A stretch of 64,000 bases of DNA from Nigrospora sphaerica. Taxonomy: Eukaryota; Ascomycota; Sordariomycetes; Amphisphaeriales; Apiosporaceae. The notes beneath the pieces were generated by a model. The model was given only the letters and a program-made list of their open reading frames with translations, did no database searches and had not been told where the DNA came from. A program made the position numbers and the translations under genes. Below are positions 21,914-33,282 of this stretch, in pieces. Location: positions 8,928,001 to 8,992,000 of the forward strand of contig JAGVVL010000002.1 of assembly GCA_018287875.1 (NCBI GenBank), in the 5' to 3' direction. The number at the start of each line of letters is the position of its first letter. The stretch's first letter is position 1.

Positions 21914-23064
21914 TTAGCAGCCGGCGTAGATAGCGTTGGCGAACAAGGCATACGAGTCGGCGTTGTTCAGGGCTTGGCTGCTGGAGAGGCCGCGGGCTGC
22001 CGAGTAGCCGTAGCCGAGATCATCAGTACCGGCAATCTGGCTTAAATGCGTGGCCTCGTGCAAAGTAGTGGTGGCTTGGTCTTGGGCATGGCACTGGCGG
22101 CTAAGGGCGGGCAGATCGTTGAAGTACAGAGGGCAGTTCACAATGTAGCTTCCCGACGGCAGCGTGTAAGCGAGCACACCGCTGCTGCAGGCGCTGTAGA
22201 CATCGCTGCAGTAGGTGCGCGAGACACCCGAGGTCGTGCTGCCGCACTCAGAGGCCACTCTCGTGAAGACGCTGGCGACCTGGCTGCCCACCGACGTCGA
22301 CTTGAAGTACTCCTGCACTTTGGCCGTGTTGGACCGGGCGGCAGATGCGGCGGCGTTCGCGAGTGTGCGGCAGTTGCTAAGAGCGTTGCGCGTGGCTGTG
22401 CCCCTGCTGCCGGTGCAGTCAGACTGGACGGCACTTCGCTTGTTGACAAAGGCCTTGCGGGATTGCTCGGCCTGTTCACCATTGACCTTGGCGGTGACAG
22501 TGTTGCTCGAGTAGGACACGACACCAGTGAGCTCGCCGGCCACCTCGTAGGACAGGGTACCGTCAGCAACGAAGTTGAAGTCGCCGCCGGCCGTCAGATC
22601 ATGGAGTTCGGCAGCGTCGAACGAGACCTCGACAGCCTCACCGGCCCCGATGTTGTGGAAAGCATCATCGGGGAGGTTCGCAGTCGCCATGCGGAGGCGA
22701 ATACCCTCGAAGCCCACCTTGTTGTCTGTCATTGGTCGCGTCAGCAAATTTACGCGCGACGCGGGTTTTATGGCATTACTCACCGCCCTGGAAGACCTTG
22801 ACCTTCTCGACAGGCGCACTGTCGAGGATCGTGCCAGCCTTAAGGATCTTGAGGCTCTCGGCACCGTTGTTGGTCACCTTGACCTTGACAGTCGTGTTTT
22901 CGACCATCTCAAGTTGGACATCCTGAATTACCCGCAGTCAGTCGGATATAACAGTTGACGTTCTCCAAGCAGGGTTGTCCTACGAGAGGGGAGGCACGCT
23001 TGCTGATGGAAGCAGCACTGGCCAGAGAGGCGGCGATGAGAGCAGTAGTACCAAGGAACTTCAT
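21914..23064 (-). CDS. Deuterolysin, secreted zinc metalloprotease (peptidase family M35)
   Basis: Deuterolysins are secreted, heat-tolerant zinc endopeptidases made as preproproteins. Proposed exons on the minus strand are 23064-22984, 22922-22784 and 22725-21914. They total 1032 nt, or 343 residues, close to the usual deuterolysin length. Introns are 61 and 58 nt, with donors GTAGGA and GTGAGT. The start MKFLGTTALIAASLASAAS is a signal peptide. A propeptide follows and ends at VNKR, a likely Kex2-type site, before the mature domain SAVQSDC. The zinc site is HEATH followed by GTDDLGYGY, whose Asp is the third ligand of the aspzincin group. Cysteines typical of the mature enzyme are kept. No stops or frameshifts are seen. 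Codon use is GC-rich compared with the surrounding repeats. Confidence 0.93.
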
Positions 23065-24378
23065 GGTGGCGATGATGTCGTCTCTTGGGATCAAATGAGG
23101 CAAAGTGAGATGGAGGTCTTGACGTCGAAGGCTGACTACTACCCGTGGCTGCTGGACACAAACAGCATCAGTTACAAGAGGGCCGGAGCTGCCTTTATAC
23201 TACATCGAGACGCTTCGCATTTTGAGGCCCGGGGCATCTGCTCATGCCGGCACACCGACCTTCCAATCTTTCTGCAGCTCGGGAAGGCCTGAAAGAGGAA
23301 GGTTGGAGGGTTGATGGACGCAATGGCTCGTCCGACCAGCATCATCACCATGCCGCCGAGGAGACGTAGTTTCTGCATTAGGAAGGCGCGGCGGGTTGGT
23401 CTAGAGGAGTAGGTGACTGCGATGTCGGCAGAGAAGATGCGCAGATACATTCCGTTGGTTAGGGAGCACTGCGTGGGGAAGTTCGGTGATTGGATGGACC
23501 CCTCAGCTCATCTCGTTTTGCCGATCATCGTCCAGCCGGGAGTGTGTGGTACCGTCCTTGGAATGTACGGCGGCTTCACCCCAAAAAGCCGGCGGCATTG
23601 GCGGTGTCGGCAAAAACGACCCCACTCGTGCATGAGAAAGCGGTTGAACGTGCTTGATGTAGATTGCCCAAGATCTTGGCGATGCTTATCGAGTGGACAC
23701 GATGCGCCGTGCTCGGCAAGGGTGCTTAACGAGATGCCAAGTTGAGACAAGCTTTCTGGACTCCTCATTAGACATGCCTCGGCAGATAGAAGGCAGTGGA
23801 AACATGCAACGGCGGGCAAGAGAAGATACTCTCGCGCCTGGTAATGAAGCATTGCGTCCACGGGAAGACGGGACTCTGCGGTGCGGCGAGAATAAGCCTC
23901 AAGGAATGTCTAGGTCTTCGTCCTAGAACAGCATAGCCTCTCACTCTTCAATCGCGACAGGGACTAGCCACGACGCCCTGGGTGCAGGGCCGTGGCTTCA
24001 TTGAGAAAAAAGCGGGTCGGCCCTAGGGAACGAAGAGATTGCCGGAAGAGCGGCAAGGGCTACAATGCAGTCACCTTCCTGAATGGGGCGAGGTGGATAA
24101 GACGTGGAGGAAGCTGTTGCTGTGCCAGCCAGTCCACCTAAAACGATCCATCATGCCCATAATGCGGAAAGCAGATAGAACATCCCGACTCTAACTGGCA
24201 GAGGTACCGCTTGTTCTCTACAACGCTTCACTGCGCTTTATTTAAAAATACTCCTTCCTCCCTTGGCATGATATCCTTGTATGCAGCCAACACGTGACCA
24301 TGGTAACACCATCGTGGCACCTATGATGGTCTATATCGTGGATTCGGGTTCTCTTCAGCAGAACACTCAAGACCTCCA
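23065..24378. other. Intergenic region without a supported gene
   Basis: Several 75-120-codon open stretches exist on both strands (for example 23861-23508 minus and 23413-23745 plus). None shows a domain, signal peptide or splice pattern that I can recognise. Part of it must contain the deuterolysin promoter. Confidence 0.35.
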
Positions 24379-25422
24379 TCACGACCACCTTCCTCTGGCA
24401 TATTCGCTTCTTGTCATTGGGCCCTGTCTTGTTTGTGACGAACGAAGGGGAACGTCTGTTGCCGGCATCGCGTCTTCGCCTTCTTCCACCGTTTTCTCGG
24501 TGGATTGGTAAACTGGGCCCCGGTATTTCAACTGAGGGTACCCATTCCAACTGATACCGACTTCATATGCCGCGGTATATCTAGGATATGAGCCCTCTCC
24601 ATCCACGTATGGTGGCGTGTTGGCGCTCAACTCTTCAAATTCGTCCGCCCATTCCTCCTCAGGACGATGACGCCGTTTGCACAGCAGGCACCGTGGTATC
24701 GCGTCTTGTGATATGGTCGAGCCGCATGGACAGAATAACAAGACTGAATCCTGGTGGTCGCCCATTAATTTCGTCTCCACCAACTCGTCCTCGATGTACC
24801 TCGTATATTTCTTGCGATACTCGGACTCCTCGCGAGCTTCTGCGCGCGTGCACTTCCGGCAGATCCAGCGTCGGTAGATATCGCAGTCGCACCTCCCCGC
24901 TTGTAAGAACGGCTGTCCCTGTAGCCTGGTCTCCATGGCGTCGTCGCACGCGGAGCATAGGCAAAAGACGTTACTGAGGAACCAGCACGCATTCAGGTGT
25001 GGGCGCAAGTCACTGCCGTAGGTGCCATCAGGTAGTGTGCGCGGACAGACGCGGCACTCTTCGCAGACATTGACGCCGCAGCGGAGACACGGCAAGGCGC
25101 CTGCCTCGTCACATCGCCGCGCGTAGAGGTGCACCTCGATGGGTTCATCATACAGCAGTCCACTCAGAGTGTAACTAACTTTCTGGCCGCTTTCCGGGTC
25201 TTCATTCCGGTTATAGGCGTCGATTCGGTGACGCAAACCGCGCCCGTCGCAGAGACATTGCCGTCTCAGAACATTGAACAGCTGGGGCGAGCCGAGGATG
25301 AGAGCATGGCAGTATCGCGAGCTAAGAGCCAAGTGGAAAAGATCGAGGGTCGATAGATAGCGACTGAGCCCAGTGAGAATAGGGTGTTGGCAAAGAAGAT
25401 TTAATATAGACAGCCTTGCCAT
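24379..25422 (-). CDS. Cys-rich F-box-like fungal protein, function unknown
   Basis: A single open frame of 347 codons starts at the ATG at 25422. The N-terminus (MARLSILNLLCQHPILTGLSRYLSTLDLFHLALSSR) resembles an F-box with a leucine-rich helix pair. The middle contains many cysteine pairs: CLRCGVNVCEECRVC, CLCSACDDAM, CDCDIYRRWICRKC, CPCG and CLLCKRRH. These suggest several zinc-binding sites. The C-terminus (after about residue 290) is polar and probably disordered. Such F-box plus Cys-rich proteins are common as uncharacterised genes in ascomycetes. An SCF adaptor role is inference only. The frame has no disruptions. Confidence 0.75.
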   Translation of the reverse strand: MARLSILNLLCQHPILTGLSRYLSTLDLFHLALSSRYCHALILGSPQLFNVLRRQCLCDGRGLRHRIDAYNRNEDPESGQKVSYTLSGLLYDEPIEVHLYARRCDEAGALPCLRCGVNVCEECRVCPRTLPDGTYGSDLRPHLNACWFLSNVFCLCSACDDAMETRLQGQPFLQAGRCDCDIYRRWICRKCTRAEAREESEYRKKYTRYIEDELVETKLMGDHQDSVLLFCPCGSTISQDAIPRCLLCKRRHRPEEEWADEFEELSANTPPYVDGEGSYPRYTAAYEVGISWNGYPQLKYRGPVYQSTEKTVEEGEDAMPATDVPLRSSQTRQGPMTRSEYARGRWS

Positions 25423-26118
25423 GTTTTCAGTCCCCGAGGATGTCAAAGCACTGCTCTGCAGGATATATTTCAAGACACTCTGGACTTTATATAATCTTTT
25501 TTTCAGGCTGTTGCCTAGAATAGCCCCTCACTTTTTTTTCATGGCTCCGTTAACGCTAAGCTATTAACATATTAGCTCAGCCTCGCGAGCATCAGCCACA
25601 GTGAATCTCTGTTCTATTCCCATTCAGGTGGCAACGTGGCTGAAGTATCACACATACCTTTCTCATGTAAGTAAAACACTGCCTTTGTTCAAGTTAATGG
25701 CAGTGGGAACACTTTTATGACGGGTCTCTAGCTCATTGAAATATAGCACACTGTGGCTTCGTGGGTAAAGCACGGTCTTCCTGTCGCGAGTTGTGATGAT
25801 GCTCGATAGGATGACAGCCATGCAGCGGTAAAGAGCGAAGTGGCTGAAAGTATAGTATTTCATCTTCATGAGGAATATCCTAACATGAGATGGCCATACC
25901 AGATACTGGCTGCCCCCGATCGATAAGTCATATACAGGAGAAGGAAATAGCATCTGTATTTCACAATAATCGGACGGGCGGGCTCACACTAGGACACTCC
26001 ATTGTCGGCGCACATCAGGTAGCATCTACTATCAGCCGCTTTAATGCGCCTCATTAATGAAGTGTCTCATCTTTCCCCTTCACCCCAGTCTACACCATAT
26101 CAAATGGTAGCATCTCTC
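25423..26118. other. Intergenic region, no gene seen
   Basis: A TATATAAT motif near 25489 lies upstream of the minus-strand gene ending at 24379 and could be part of its promoter. No coherent coding sequence was found in the rest. Confidence 0.35.
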
Positions 26119-26271
26119 GGTTCCGTTTTCGTAGCGGTTACCGGTCCGAGACTTTGACGCGTGGGGCGGGGTACACCTGCTGCACCTCGAGGCCTGGCAC
26201 ACGCGTCCATGGTTGGATACCTGGTGTCCGACTACCCAGGAGAGCGGAGTTCGATTCCCGCCGTGAGCACC
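26119..26271 (+). pseudogene. tRNA-like sequences (tRNA-Gln-like 5' half and a separate tRNA-like 3' part)
   Basis: 26119-26158 resembles the 5' half of tRNA-Gln(UUG): GGTTCCG, an A-box-like GTAGCGGTTA and the loop CTTTGAC. The matching 3' stem does not follow. About 50 bp later, a second tRNA-like part has GCACACG pairing 6 of 7 with CGTGAGC, and a B-box-like GAGTTCGATTCC (26247-26258). The loop in the expected anticodon region is too large for a functional tRNA. The minus-strand translation contains RRESNS, often produced by spurious translation of tRNA genes. Probably pseudogenes or a retroelement primer-site relic. Confidence 0.4.
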
Positions 26272-26333
26272 ACTTGAGGGGAGTTAGGGCGCCCACATCG
26301 AGGGCGATGTTCATTCTCCGTGTCCCCGGCATT

Positions 26334-26454
26334 TGATGCGTGCCACCACGGGGGGGGACAATAACCTAGTCTGCTAAACTGGATACCGTGGACATACATA
26401 GGCTATTAAGAGCAGGATCTGTCAACTGGCAGGTCCCCTACCTTTTACGCATCA
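26334..26454. mobile_element. Family G short LTR (copy 1)
   Basis: A 121-bp unit bounded by TGATGCGT and ACGCATCA is the reverse complement of 60236-60356, which has the same length and a 5-bp duplication. This copy has no matching flanks. Confidence 0.6.
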
Positions 26455-26459
26455 CGTGC

Positions 26460-27690
26460 TAACGCTACATATTCCGTTAACATTATTAAGTTCTTCAACC
26501 GGCTAGAGGACACCTTTATATTAGCTATCCCTCCTACTCACACTTATAACGCCGATAAAATAGGCACAATAGTTAATATTAGAGATACTCCCTAGTTATT
26601 AGATCTTTTAAGCTTAAGGAGGTCCTTATTAACAATCCTCTTAATAGAGATTAAGTGACTATTATAAAGTGTGTGTTTAACGATAGCCAAGCCCTCTTCC
26701 TCTTAATTATCCTTAATGGCAAAAACGTCTAACAGCAGGGGTTTAATGATGAGATATTTAACAACAACGACCTTAAGCAGTGAGAGTTCGGCTTTAACTG
26801 TTCCGGCTAGTTAAGTAACGAGATAGCGTTACGTTAGCTACGTAAGGTGTTTCTTCTATAGACGAAGCCTTAGAATTCTTAACAGTGGCGCTATTTAATT
26901 ATCAACGGTTATAAAAGCTACATTAACAAGACTTTTCCTTTAAAGTGCCTTTAATTAAAGGTCTACTTAAATTTCCTTCTGGCATACTGCTTGTAAGATC
27001 TTTAACCACTTAACGTCAACCCTTTCTTAGTGCTAAAGCGGCAGTTCCGGTCTATCCTACGTGCTACTTACTATTCTATGATGGCCACAGTTACCAGCAA
27101 ATTAGAGTTTATGGCAGCCTAGAAATAGGCTCGGAATAAAGCTTTTATACAGAAGAAAATCCTTTGGGGCTAGAAGTTAACTAGCATCTATTTAAGAGAC
27201 CAATATAAAGCGCTTAATAGTAGGCTAGCTATATAGGCCGATGATATAAACGTAGACGCACTAGACCGGCTAAAAACAATAAACAGAGCTCTCTAAGCTT
27301 TAAAAAAACCATTTTTAGACTTCTAAGAACAGTAAAAACCTAAGAGAATTAAAGATATCTGTGTTAGCAGAGGATGGCCTACCGTAGACTGCCGAGATCC
27401 GCCGTATAAGCCATTAGGTCTAGAAGGCCCTTAACACTCTTAACGCCACTATCATGGGACTGCAGTATAGCTAAGAGCAATTAAAGGCTATATTAGACAG
27501 ACAGAGACCTCGAAAACAGCGCAGAGTTCTCTCTAGGGCCCAGCAAGCCTTTGTTCAGATAGCAGATACCTAACAAGCTAAAGATCAGCTGCAGGACGAG
27601 GCTAAGTCTTAGCGCCCGCGGCGCTCTATACGCCGCCAGCTAAAAAGACGGTCGAAATCGCTCTAAATTGAACTAGACCAAAACGAGAAG
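26460..27690 (+). pseudogene. RIP-degraded pogo-like transposase remnant
   Basis: The plus strand reads YNADKIGTIVN, then a DDE-C-terminal-like segment with PLNVNPFLVLKRQFRSIL, then ARNKAFI and LTSIYLRDQYKALNSRL, and a C-terminal coiled region. Stops are largely TAG/TAA. It is interrupted at its right end by a family E LTR. Terminal inverted repeats were not found. Confidence 0.6.
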
Positions 27691-27702
27691 ATAGAGTATG
27701 TC

Positions 27703-27915
27703 TGTAAGGATCCGAAGGAATCACAATGGCACCGTCAGGTATAGGGTAGCGAAGGGCAGGCTCAATTCCACTGCAAGACTGATTCTTGCAAAATCCAAGT
27801 TCAGGTCGAGCGCCAGTAGTGCGCCCGCTCCTCGCTAGTAGGCTGCCGGTGGGTCTGTACCGCAGGTCAGGTGACCAGCCTGCGGATGCACCTCTCCAGC
27901 GCCTCCTCCCTTACA
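27703..27915. mobile_element. Solo LTR, family E (copy 2, reversed)
   Basis: 213 bp, the reverse complement of 13291-13503. Flanks are ATGTC (27698-27702) and ATGTT (27916-27920), a 5-bp duplication with one C/T difference. It interrupts the transposase remnant. Confidence 0.8.
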
Positions 27916-28093
27916 ATGTTGAGAAAGAGATACACGTTCAATTTTAGCTATAGAGGCCTCATAGTGGCTGCAAAACACTATAGTAAATAGAATGGTGTTG
28001 ATATTTTAGTGACGTGGCCTATACAGGGGGTGGCCCGTTCAGTGGGGTGTTAACTTATTGATAATCGATACTAATCCTTGGTCTTGTTAGTAG

Positions 28094-28433
28094 TAGAACA
28101 GACAAACCCCAGATGAAGGGAGTCTGGTGGAAGGACGCGGTCGTAAGGTCGATCCGAACGGAGTGGTTGCGAGCCCTTATGTCAAATATCACAAGTAAAG
28201 ATGTGTAGATGGTCTTAATCAAGGGTCGCAGCAAGTGAGGAGGTGAAGAGTGAGGTTTAAAGTCAAGAGCAAAGGGAGTGTGAATTCATGAAGCATGGTG
28301 GTTAACAGGTTGAATTGTGTTGTGTGTGTGTCTACGTGTCTCTCACATAGCTAACTGCGAACGGTTGAGCGTTCCTATTTAAAGTGTATTGGCCTGATCA
28401 AGGTTCAAGCCATCATTCCCTATCCCCGTCTCA
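28094..28433 (-). repeat. 3' LTR of the 12.4-kb element
   Basis: 340 bp; on the minus strand it starts TGAGACGGGG and ends GTTCTA. It contains a TG-rich tract near 28318-28332. Confidence 0.88.
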
Positions 28434-28446
28434 CCTGTCCCCCACA
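28434..28446 (-). other. Polypurine tract of the 12.4-kb element
   Basis: On the minus strand, GTGGGGGACAGG immediately precedes the 3' LTR. This is the expected site of plus-strand primer formation. Confidence 0.65.
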
Positions 28447-28602
28447 GAGTGGTGAGTGAATCTTTCGTGTCGACAAAGTCGAAAAGAGAGCGAGCAATCT
28501 GTATATAGTCGGGGCTTTACGTGGTTTCCCCTGATCAGTCCTTAATAGCTTGCATTATATCGTCCCCCATGTCTCCTTGTTAATTGAGGGGTGGTCAACA
28601 TC

Positions 28603-31341
28603 TTAGTTGTAAATGTCTTCTTCTTCCTCGTCTCCAGCTGGTGGGTTGTTAAGCCGTGCCCGTCTTGCAGCGCGCTCAGCTCTGCTGCCCTGCGTAGCGC
28701 TGTCTTGTCTTCGAGCAATGTGTAGTGCTCCTAGGCGGGTGCGTATATCGTCCCAGCCTCGCCAATCAGTAGGTGCAGCCGGAATTGGTCGCCTAAAGGT
28801 GTCCTGTCTTGTGTCACCAAGTCTCGCGTAACTAATACGAGCGCCTTAATCAAGGGCTCGCACGATCTCGGCAGGTGATTATGTTAAGAAGGAGGTATCG
28901 CGATTTGAAATTAGCTCTTAAGGCGTAGTATTAGATATATACTTATACTCCGGCATTATCTATTAACTAAAGTGCTTGCCCTTTACTGCAGTACTAGGCT
29001 ATGGGTACTCAAGTTAAGGCATGGATAGTCCTTAAGAAGTAGGGGGAGGAGTAGAAGGTTAGGTGGATATTACCGCAGCCTCGCGCTCTTTTCTAAGCAG
29101 TCTTCGGTTTCTAGATAGCCAACGTATGGGAGTGCTTATTATATTAACGTCTTAATTAACGGGTTCCTTAAGAATTAAAGGCTATGCTAGTTACTAGAGG
29201 TTCGCTATTCTTATACTGCGTCGAGAAGCACTAGTAGGAGATTTCTTTAATGGAGGTTAATTATTGTCGCTATCTTCGTAGGTACCTTCCTGTTGCCAGG
29301 GTCTAGCGCTAGGGTCAGTGATATAGAAATCCCTTAGGCTTTGGCATGCTAGTTCCTTGGCGCTAGCGGGTGTGGGTGCAGTTAAAGGGTCTATAGCACT
29401 CTACGATACTTAGCCTCTGGTCCTTTTTAAAGGTGGTGTCTTTAGTAGCTTCTATTAATCTGTACTTTGCATAGGTTTAAGCAATGGCTTCAAGGTAGCT
29501 GCAGAGTCCGCGACTTCGAATGGGTTTTGCTGTAAGCTAGTCGGAATACCCGATCTCCTAAGGAAGTCGCTAAAGTTAATCTTGAGGCCAACCGCTGCCG
29601 ATAGGGTCAGTCCTATAATGTAGTCCACTTGATTGTCACTGCTCTAAAGTAGTCCGAGAAGGTAAGCGACGTTGAAGCCATCTTCGATGTTCGCGAGGGC
29701 CTAGTGGACACCTAGGTAAATATAACCGGCATGCTAGGAGACCTTTTCCGGTACGTAGCAGGGGACAATCTTAATTACCAAGTCACTATAGGCCTGGTTT
29801 AAGGACTCCTTACGAAGCATAGCTTAAAGTCGGTCAATATATTGCTATGCTAGCAATATGTTCTCAGTGTGTCCAAAGGTGAAGACGAGTGCAGTATATG
29901 CTCTGGGTAAGAAGAGTATGGCAGCCTAGATACATTAGTTAGCGTTGAACTTATTGAACCATATATAAACGTTCGTTCTATCCTAGTGTCGTAATTGGTC
30001 TGATATAAATTTTGGCATATCCAGCTTATAGGTCTCCGATTCTATGGTCGTCCACTAGGCTCTAAGGGAATCGCTAATCAGTAGTTGCACTGTCATCGCA
30101 GTATGGTGGTCTAGAGGACGTCCTATTGCGAGTCCAAAAAGAGTTTCCAGGACACAGTCTTTGACTTTAGCGGTCTAGTCTTTGTTGTTAGTGATAGGCC
30201 TAGGTCTCTTTAGCCAATCTCGCATGGTCTTCTTAGAGTTCTCTGATTCGCTGGCTGAGTTGCGCTTTAGTGTTATGTCATTAGTCAGGTTGTCCCATTT
30301 CAGTAGATGGTACGTAGCTCTTTCGTGTACAAGTGTCTTGCCTATCTGTAGGAGGTGTTCCTAGTGGACTGGTCTAATCGTGCTGTCCTCGGTCGGCGAG
30401 CATAATAGGTGGATGTCGTGATTGGGTCGCGAGAAGACTGGGTCTTCCGCTTCCCCTATGTCTGTGAAATCCAGTCTGAACTGGCAGTGTTATTGCATTG
30501 TTTTGTAGATCCGTCTAAGCTGTAGTGTGACTTGTTAATCAGTTGTTATGGAAAGGAAAAAGGCAGGGTCCATAGTTCCTGCGGTCAGTGTCCAGGTCAC
30601 CAGCAACAGCATATGTCTATATTGCCAGCGTGAGTGTCCTTTAAAGTACCTGTGGACACGAACGTCCTTTGGCTATAAATACTCTCTGTGATTCCGTAGT
30701 ACGTGGTCCTATACCACCTTGGCAACGTGGTAGGTGTAATTCCGGTTAAAGTCTGGGAAGGTATTAACGATATGCAGGGTACGGTTAATATAGATGGCCA
30801 GAATAGGGATTACGGTGTTAGCATCCGGGTGCTTTGCCTTAATTAGAACAGCGAATAAATAGGTAAGCGTGTAGTTTATTCGCTAAAAAGTTAGGCTAGT
30901 ATTTAAGAGTTTGATCGTCTTATCGGGATGATCCGTATTGACTGTTCCTATGAAAACGACTCCGTTATTCTGTAGCAAGAGTAGTTAAAGGACCTTGCTT
31001 AAATAATCAATGCCAAGCTCATCTTTTATACGGAATCTGCGCGCGTATTCCCAAATGTCAGGTATGTATATACAAGGGTCTGTTCTGTATCCTATATAAT
31101 TGGCGCCCATTGGTTCCCTAGTGTTTTAGGGCATCTGTGTCGGCGTACCATCTTCCTATAAGGGAGGCACTGTGGATAGCGTCGCAGACAAGGGTGGCCA
31201 CAGGTTAGGTCGCACGTCCTCTGGCATCTTAATTCTGCTCTGCAAGTCCGCTAGTACTAGCATCGTTGCGTCCCAAAGCTTAAAGCCATCTTGGCTCTTA
31301 TATAAGACGACCTCTTAGGCCTCTGCTATAGTGGATGATAT
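28603..31341 (-). pseudogene. Third ORF of the 12.4-kb element, unknown function
   Basis: A single minus-strand frame runs about 913 codons between integrase and the 3' LTR without any frameshift. I checked frame phase at 31320, 30600 and 28605. Interruptions are mainly TAG/TAA at positions that read well as Gln. The probable start is an ATA (ATG after RIP) at 31341, reading ISSTIAEA. Segments include KLWDATMLVLADLQSRIKM, WEYARRFRIKDELGIDYLSK, TYHLLKWDNLTNDITL and DYIIGLTLSAAVGLKINFSD. The C-terminus is basic then acidic (AERAARRARLNNP, GDEEEEDIYN). I recognise no domain and no clear signal peptide or membrane anchor, so it does not look like a classical env. The original element probably encoded a protein of about 100 kDa. 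Confidence 0.65.
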
Positions 31342-31854
31342 TGATCAGGAACGGGAGATGATAATAACGTTAATGTTATAAGGAAGTTGTTATTGTTGGT
31401 GATGTTTAAAGGGGGGAGAGTGTGTATGTTCTCTGTAGCCAGACAGATAGTGCGGATGTTGTCACGGTTAAGGAGAGAATGGAGGTAAGAAAGAAAGAGA
31501 GGATGCTTATATACTGGTTAACCAGTTAAAGCGTGTTATGTGAATAAATAGAGGGGACTTCTTGACTGCCACATTAAATAGCAACTGCTAATATTGAATG
31601 TTTTGTTGTTCGTCCGATGTTTTTCGGCCCAGTCTGTGGTTCTATGCTTGTCCGTATTGTTCTGTCCCGGTCGCCTCTTTATTGTACTGCGTAGTTTTTA
31701 TACGTTGAGGTTCCTAATGACTTACAGCTGGTTTTTCTCTTTCTTTCGTATCGGCTACGTACATCTATCCTCTCTTCGTCCCCCAGAACTAGACACACTC
31801 TTCCGGTATCTTCGTCTCTGGGTTCTGATCAAGAGTATCCTTAAGGTATACGCT

Positions 31855-32739
31855 ATGTCTTCTGAACATCGAGAAGAATACCGGCTTCCTCAGCTAAAGG
31901 AGGAAGAGTATAAGGCGGTTCGAAATAGAGCACAGTATACTCTCGCAGTTAACGAAGCCATCCACTTAATACCTGCGTCCCCTAATACAATGCCAACTCT
32001 CGTTCTCGGTACTGTTAAGTAAGTGCGCGCCTTCTTCCTGAAGCAATCAGTTTAGGGTGGTGGGAAGAAGGACAAGAATTCGAAGCCTTTGAAATTGCTT
32101 TATCTCAATATAAGTCGTTTGCCTATTGCGGTTCCGCTGGAAGGTTGCTAATACGTGGAACGTGTTAATCAGATCCTGAATAGCTTGACTATCACGACCA
32201 TGCCTTTAACGGAGCATCGGTATATACTGTGGGTGTTTAAGCGCAGTGTTTTCGTATCCAACTTGAACGCGGCTATCGTAGCAATCCTTAATAAGGTGAA
32301 GACCGGTTAGAAACTCCCGCCTCTCTTTGTTGAAGCCCTGAACGGTGGTCCGTTTAGTAACACGCTGCAGAAGATGATGGGTCGTAAGGAAATCCCGGTC
32401 GCAGTGCTTATATAGGCAGTTGGTGAGCAGAACCCTTTCCCTTGCTCTCACTGTGAGCAGCTGCTGCACGGCTCGGACTCTGAGAACTGTCGAGGTATGC
32501 TTCCGTTCTTCGGTTATGTCTCTTACACTCCGTACTATCGCGCTTACAGTAATTGCCTCATGGTAGGCCGGAATACTCAATACGAATAGGTAGTCCATTA
32601 GGACGTGCTAAAGACAGTCCAAGAGAAGAACACAGTCCCTTTGTGTCTCTAAGTAAGGGACGCGGAAAGTGGTATTGCCTTCAATGGCAAGGCACTTGTA
32701 GCCTTAGCTAAGGACAACTTTAACATTGGTGCTTCTTAG
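31855..32739 (+). pseudogene. Antisense Cys-rich ORF within the 12.4-kb element
   Basis: On the strand opposite to gag-pol, an ATG at 31855 opens a coherent frame (MSSEHREEYRLPQLKEEEYK) that continues to about 32739 with a few TAG/TAA stops. Near 32442-32592 it has CSHC, then MLPFFGYVSY, then YSNC. The spacing recalls the fungal DUF3716-type zinc-binding domain, with some Cys codons apparently changed to Tyr codons by G-to-A mutation. The similarity is from memory of the pattern only. The opposite strand also has a 130-codon open stretch here (32598-32206), but it lacks any recognisable motif. Confidence 0.5.
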
Positions 32740-33282
32740 TGAAGGAAAGAAATAGTTCCAATAAGCGTGGATCCTCTTAATCAGGCTTTTTAAAGGCTCA
32801 TTTCATAGTGTTTATATTTATCCGTTATTGTGGCCGACTTTATATCGAGGCATATACAGGTTTCAATTTAAGAGAGATAGTAAGGAAAATGATTTTTAAG
32901 TCCCAATAGCGTGGTTTATTATAAATGATAACGAGAAAGCTATAGAAAGTTTTAATCAGGCCTTAACAAGGCTGGAAAGAGATAGAGTAACGTCACTTAA
33001 GAGACAACTTCTCCTCGTGGAACAGTGACTAGGTTATAATATAAGGGGAAAAACAAAGGAAAGATATATTAAGTAGCATAGCAGTGCTCATATCCCTAGC
33101 TAGGGCAGGTCAGGGTACTTTATGTAGCCCTCTCGGGTTCCGACTAGAATGGGTATCTTAATCTCCCTTCTCACCACTTATAGTTAGGGAATCTCCAGCT
33201 CTTCGATCTGAATGTTATGTCGGGAGGGTTTTGATAGTCTTTCTTGCTTTCTTAGGCGGGCATTGTGCTAATCAGGCTGCGT

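Noticed and set aside
23413..23861. Overlapping open stretches on both strands upstream of deuterolysin
   Set aside because: No domain, signal peptide or conserved motif, and frames on both strands are of similar length.
26138..26332. Minus-strand open stretch containing RRESNS
   Set aside because: This peptide is a known artefact of translating tRNA sequence; the region is tRNA-like instead.
32017..32056. GTAAGT..TTTAG as an intron in the antisense ORF of the 12.4-kb element
   Set aside because: Joining these ends breaks the downstream frame. The stop is better explained as CAA changed to TAA.
32206..32598. Minus-strand 130-codon frame in the 12.4-kb element
   Set aside because: It is opposite to the frame with the Cys pattern and start codon at 31855. 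I judged it a shadow, with moderate certainty.
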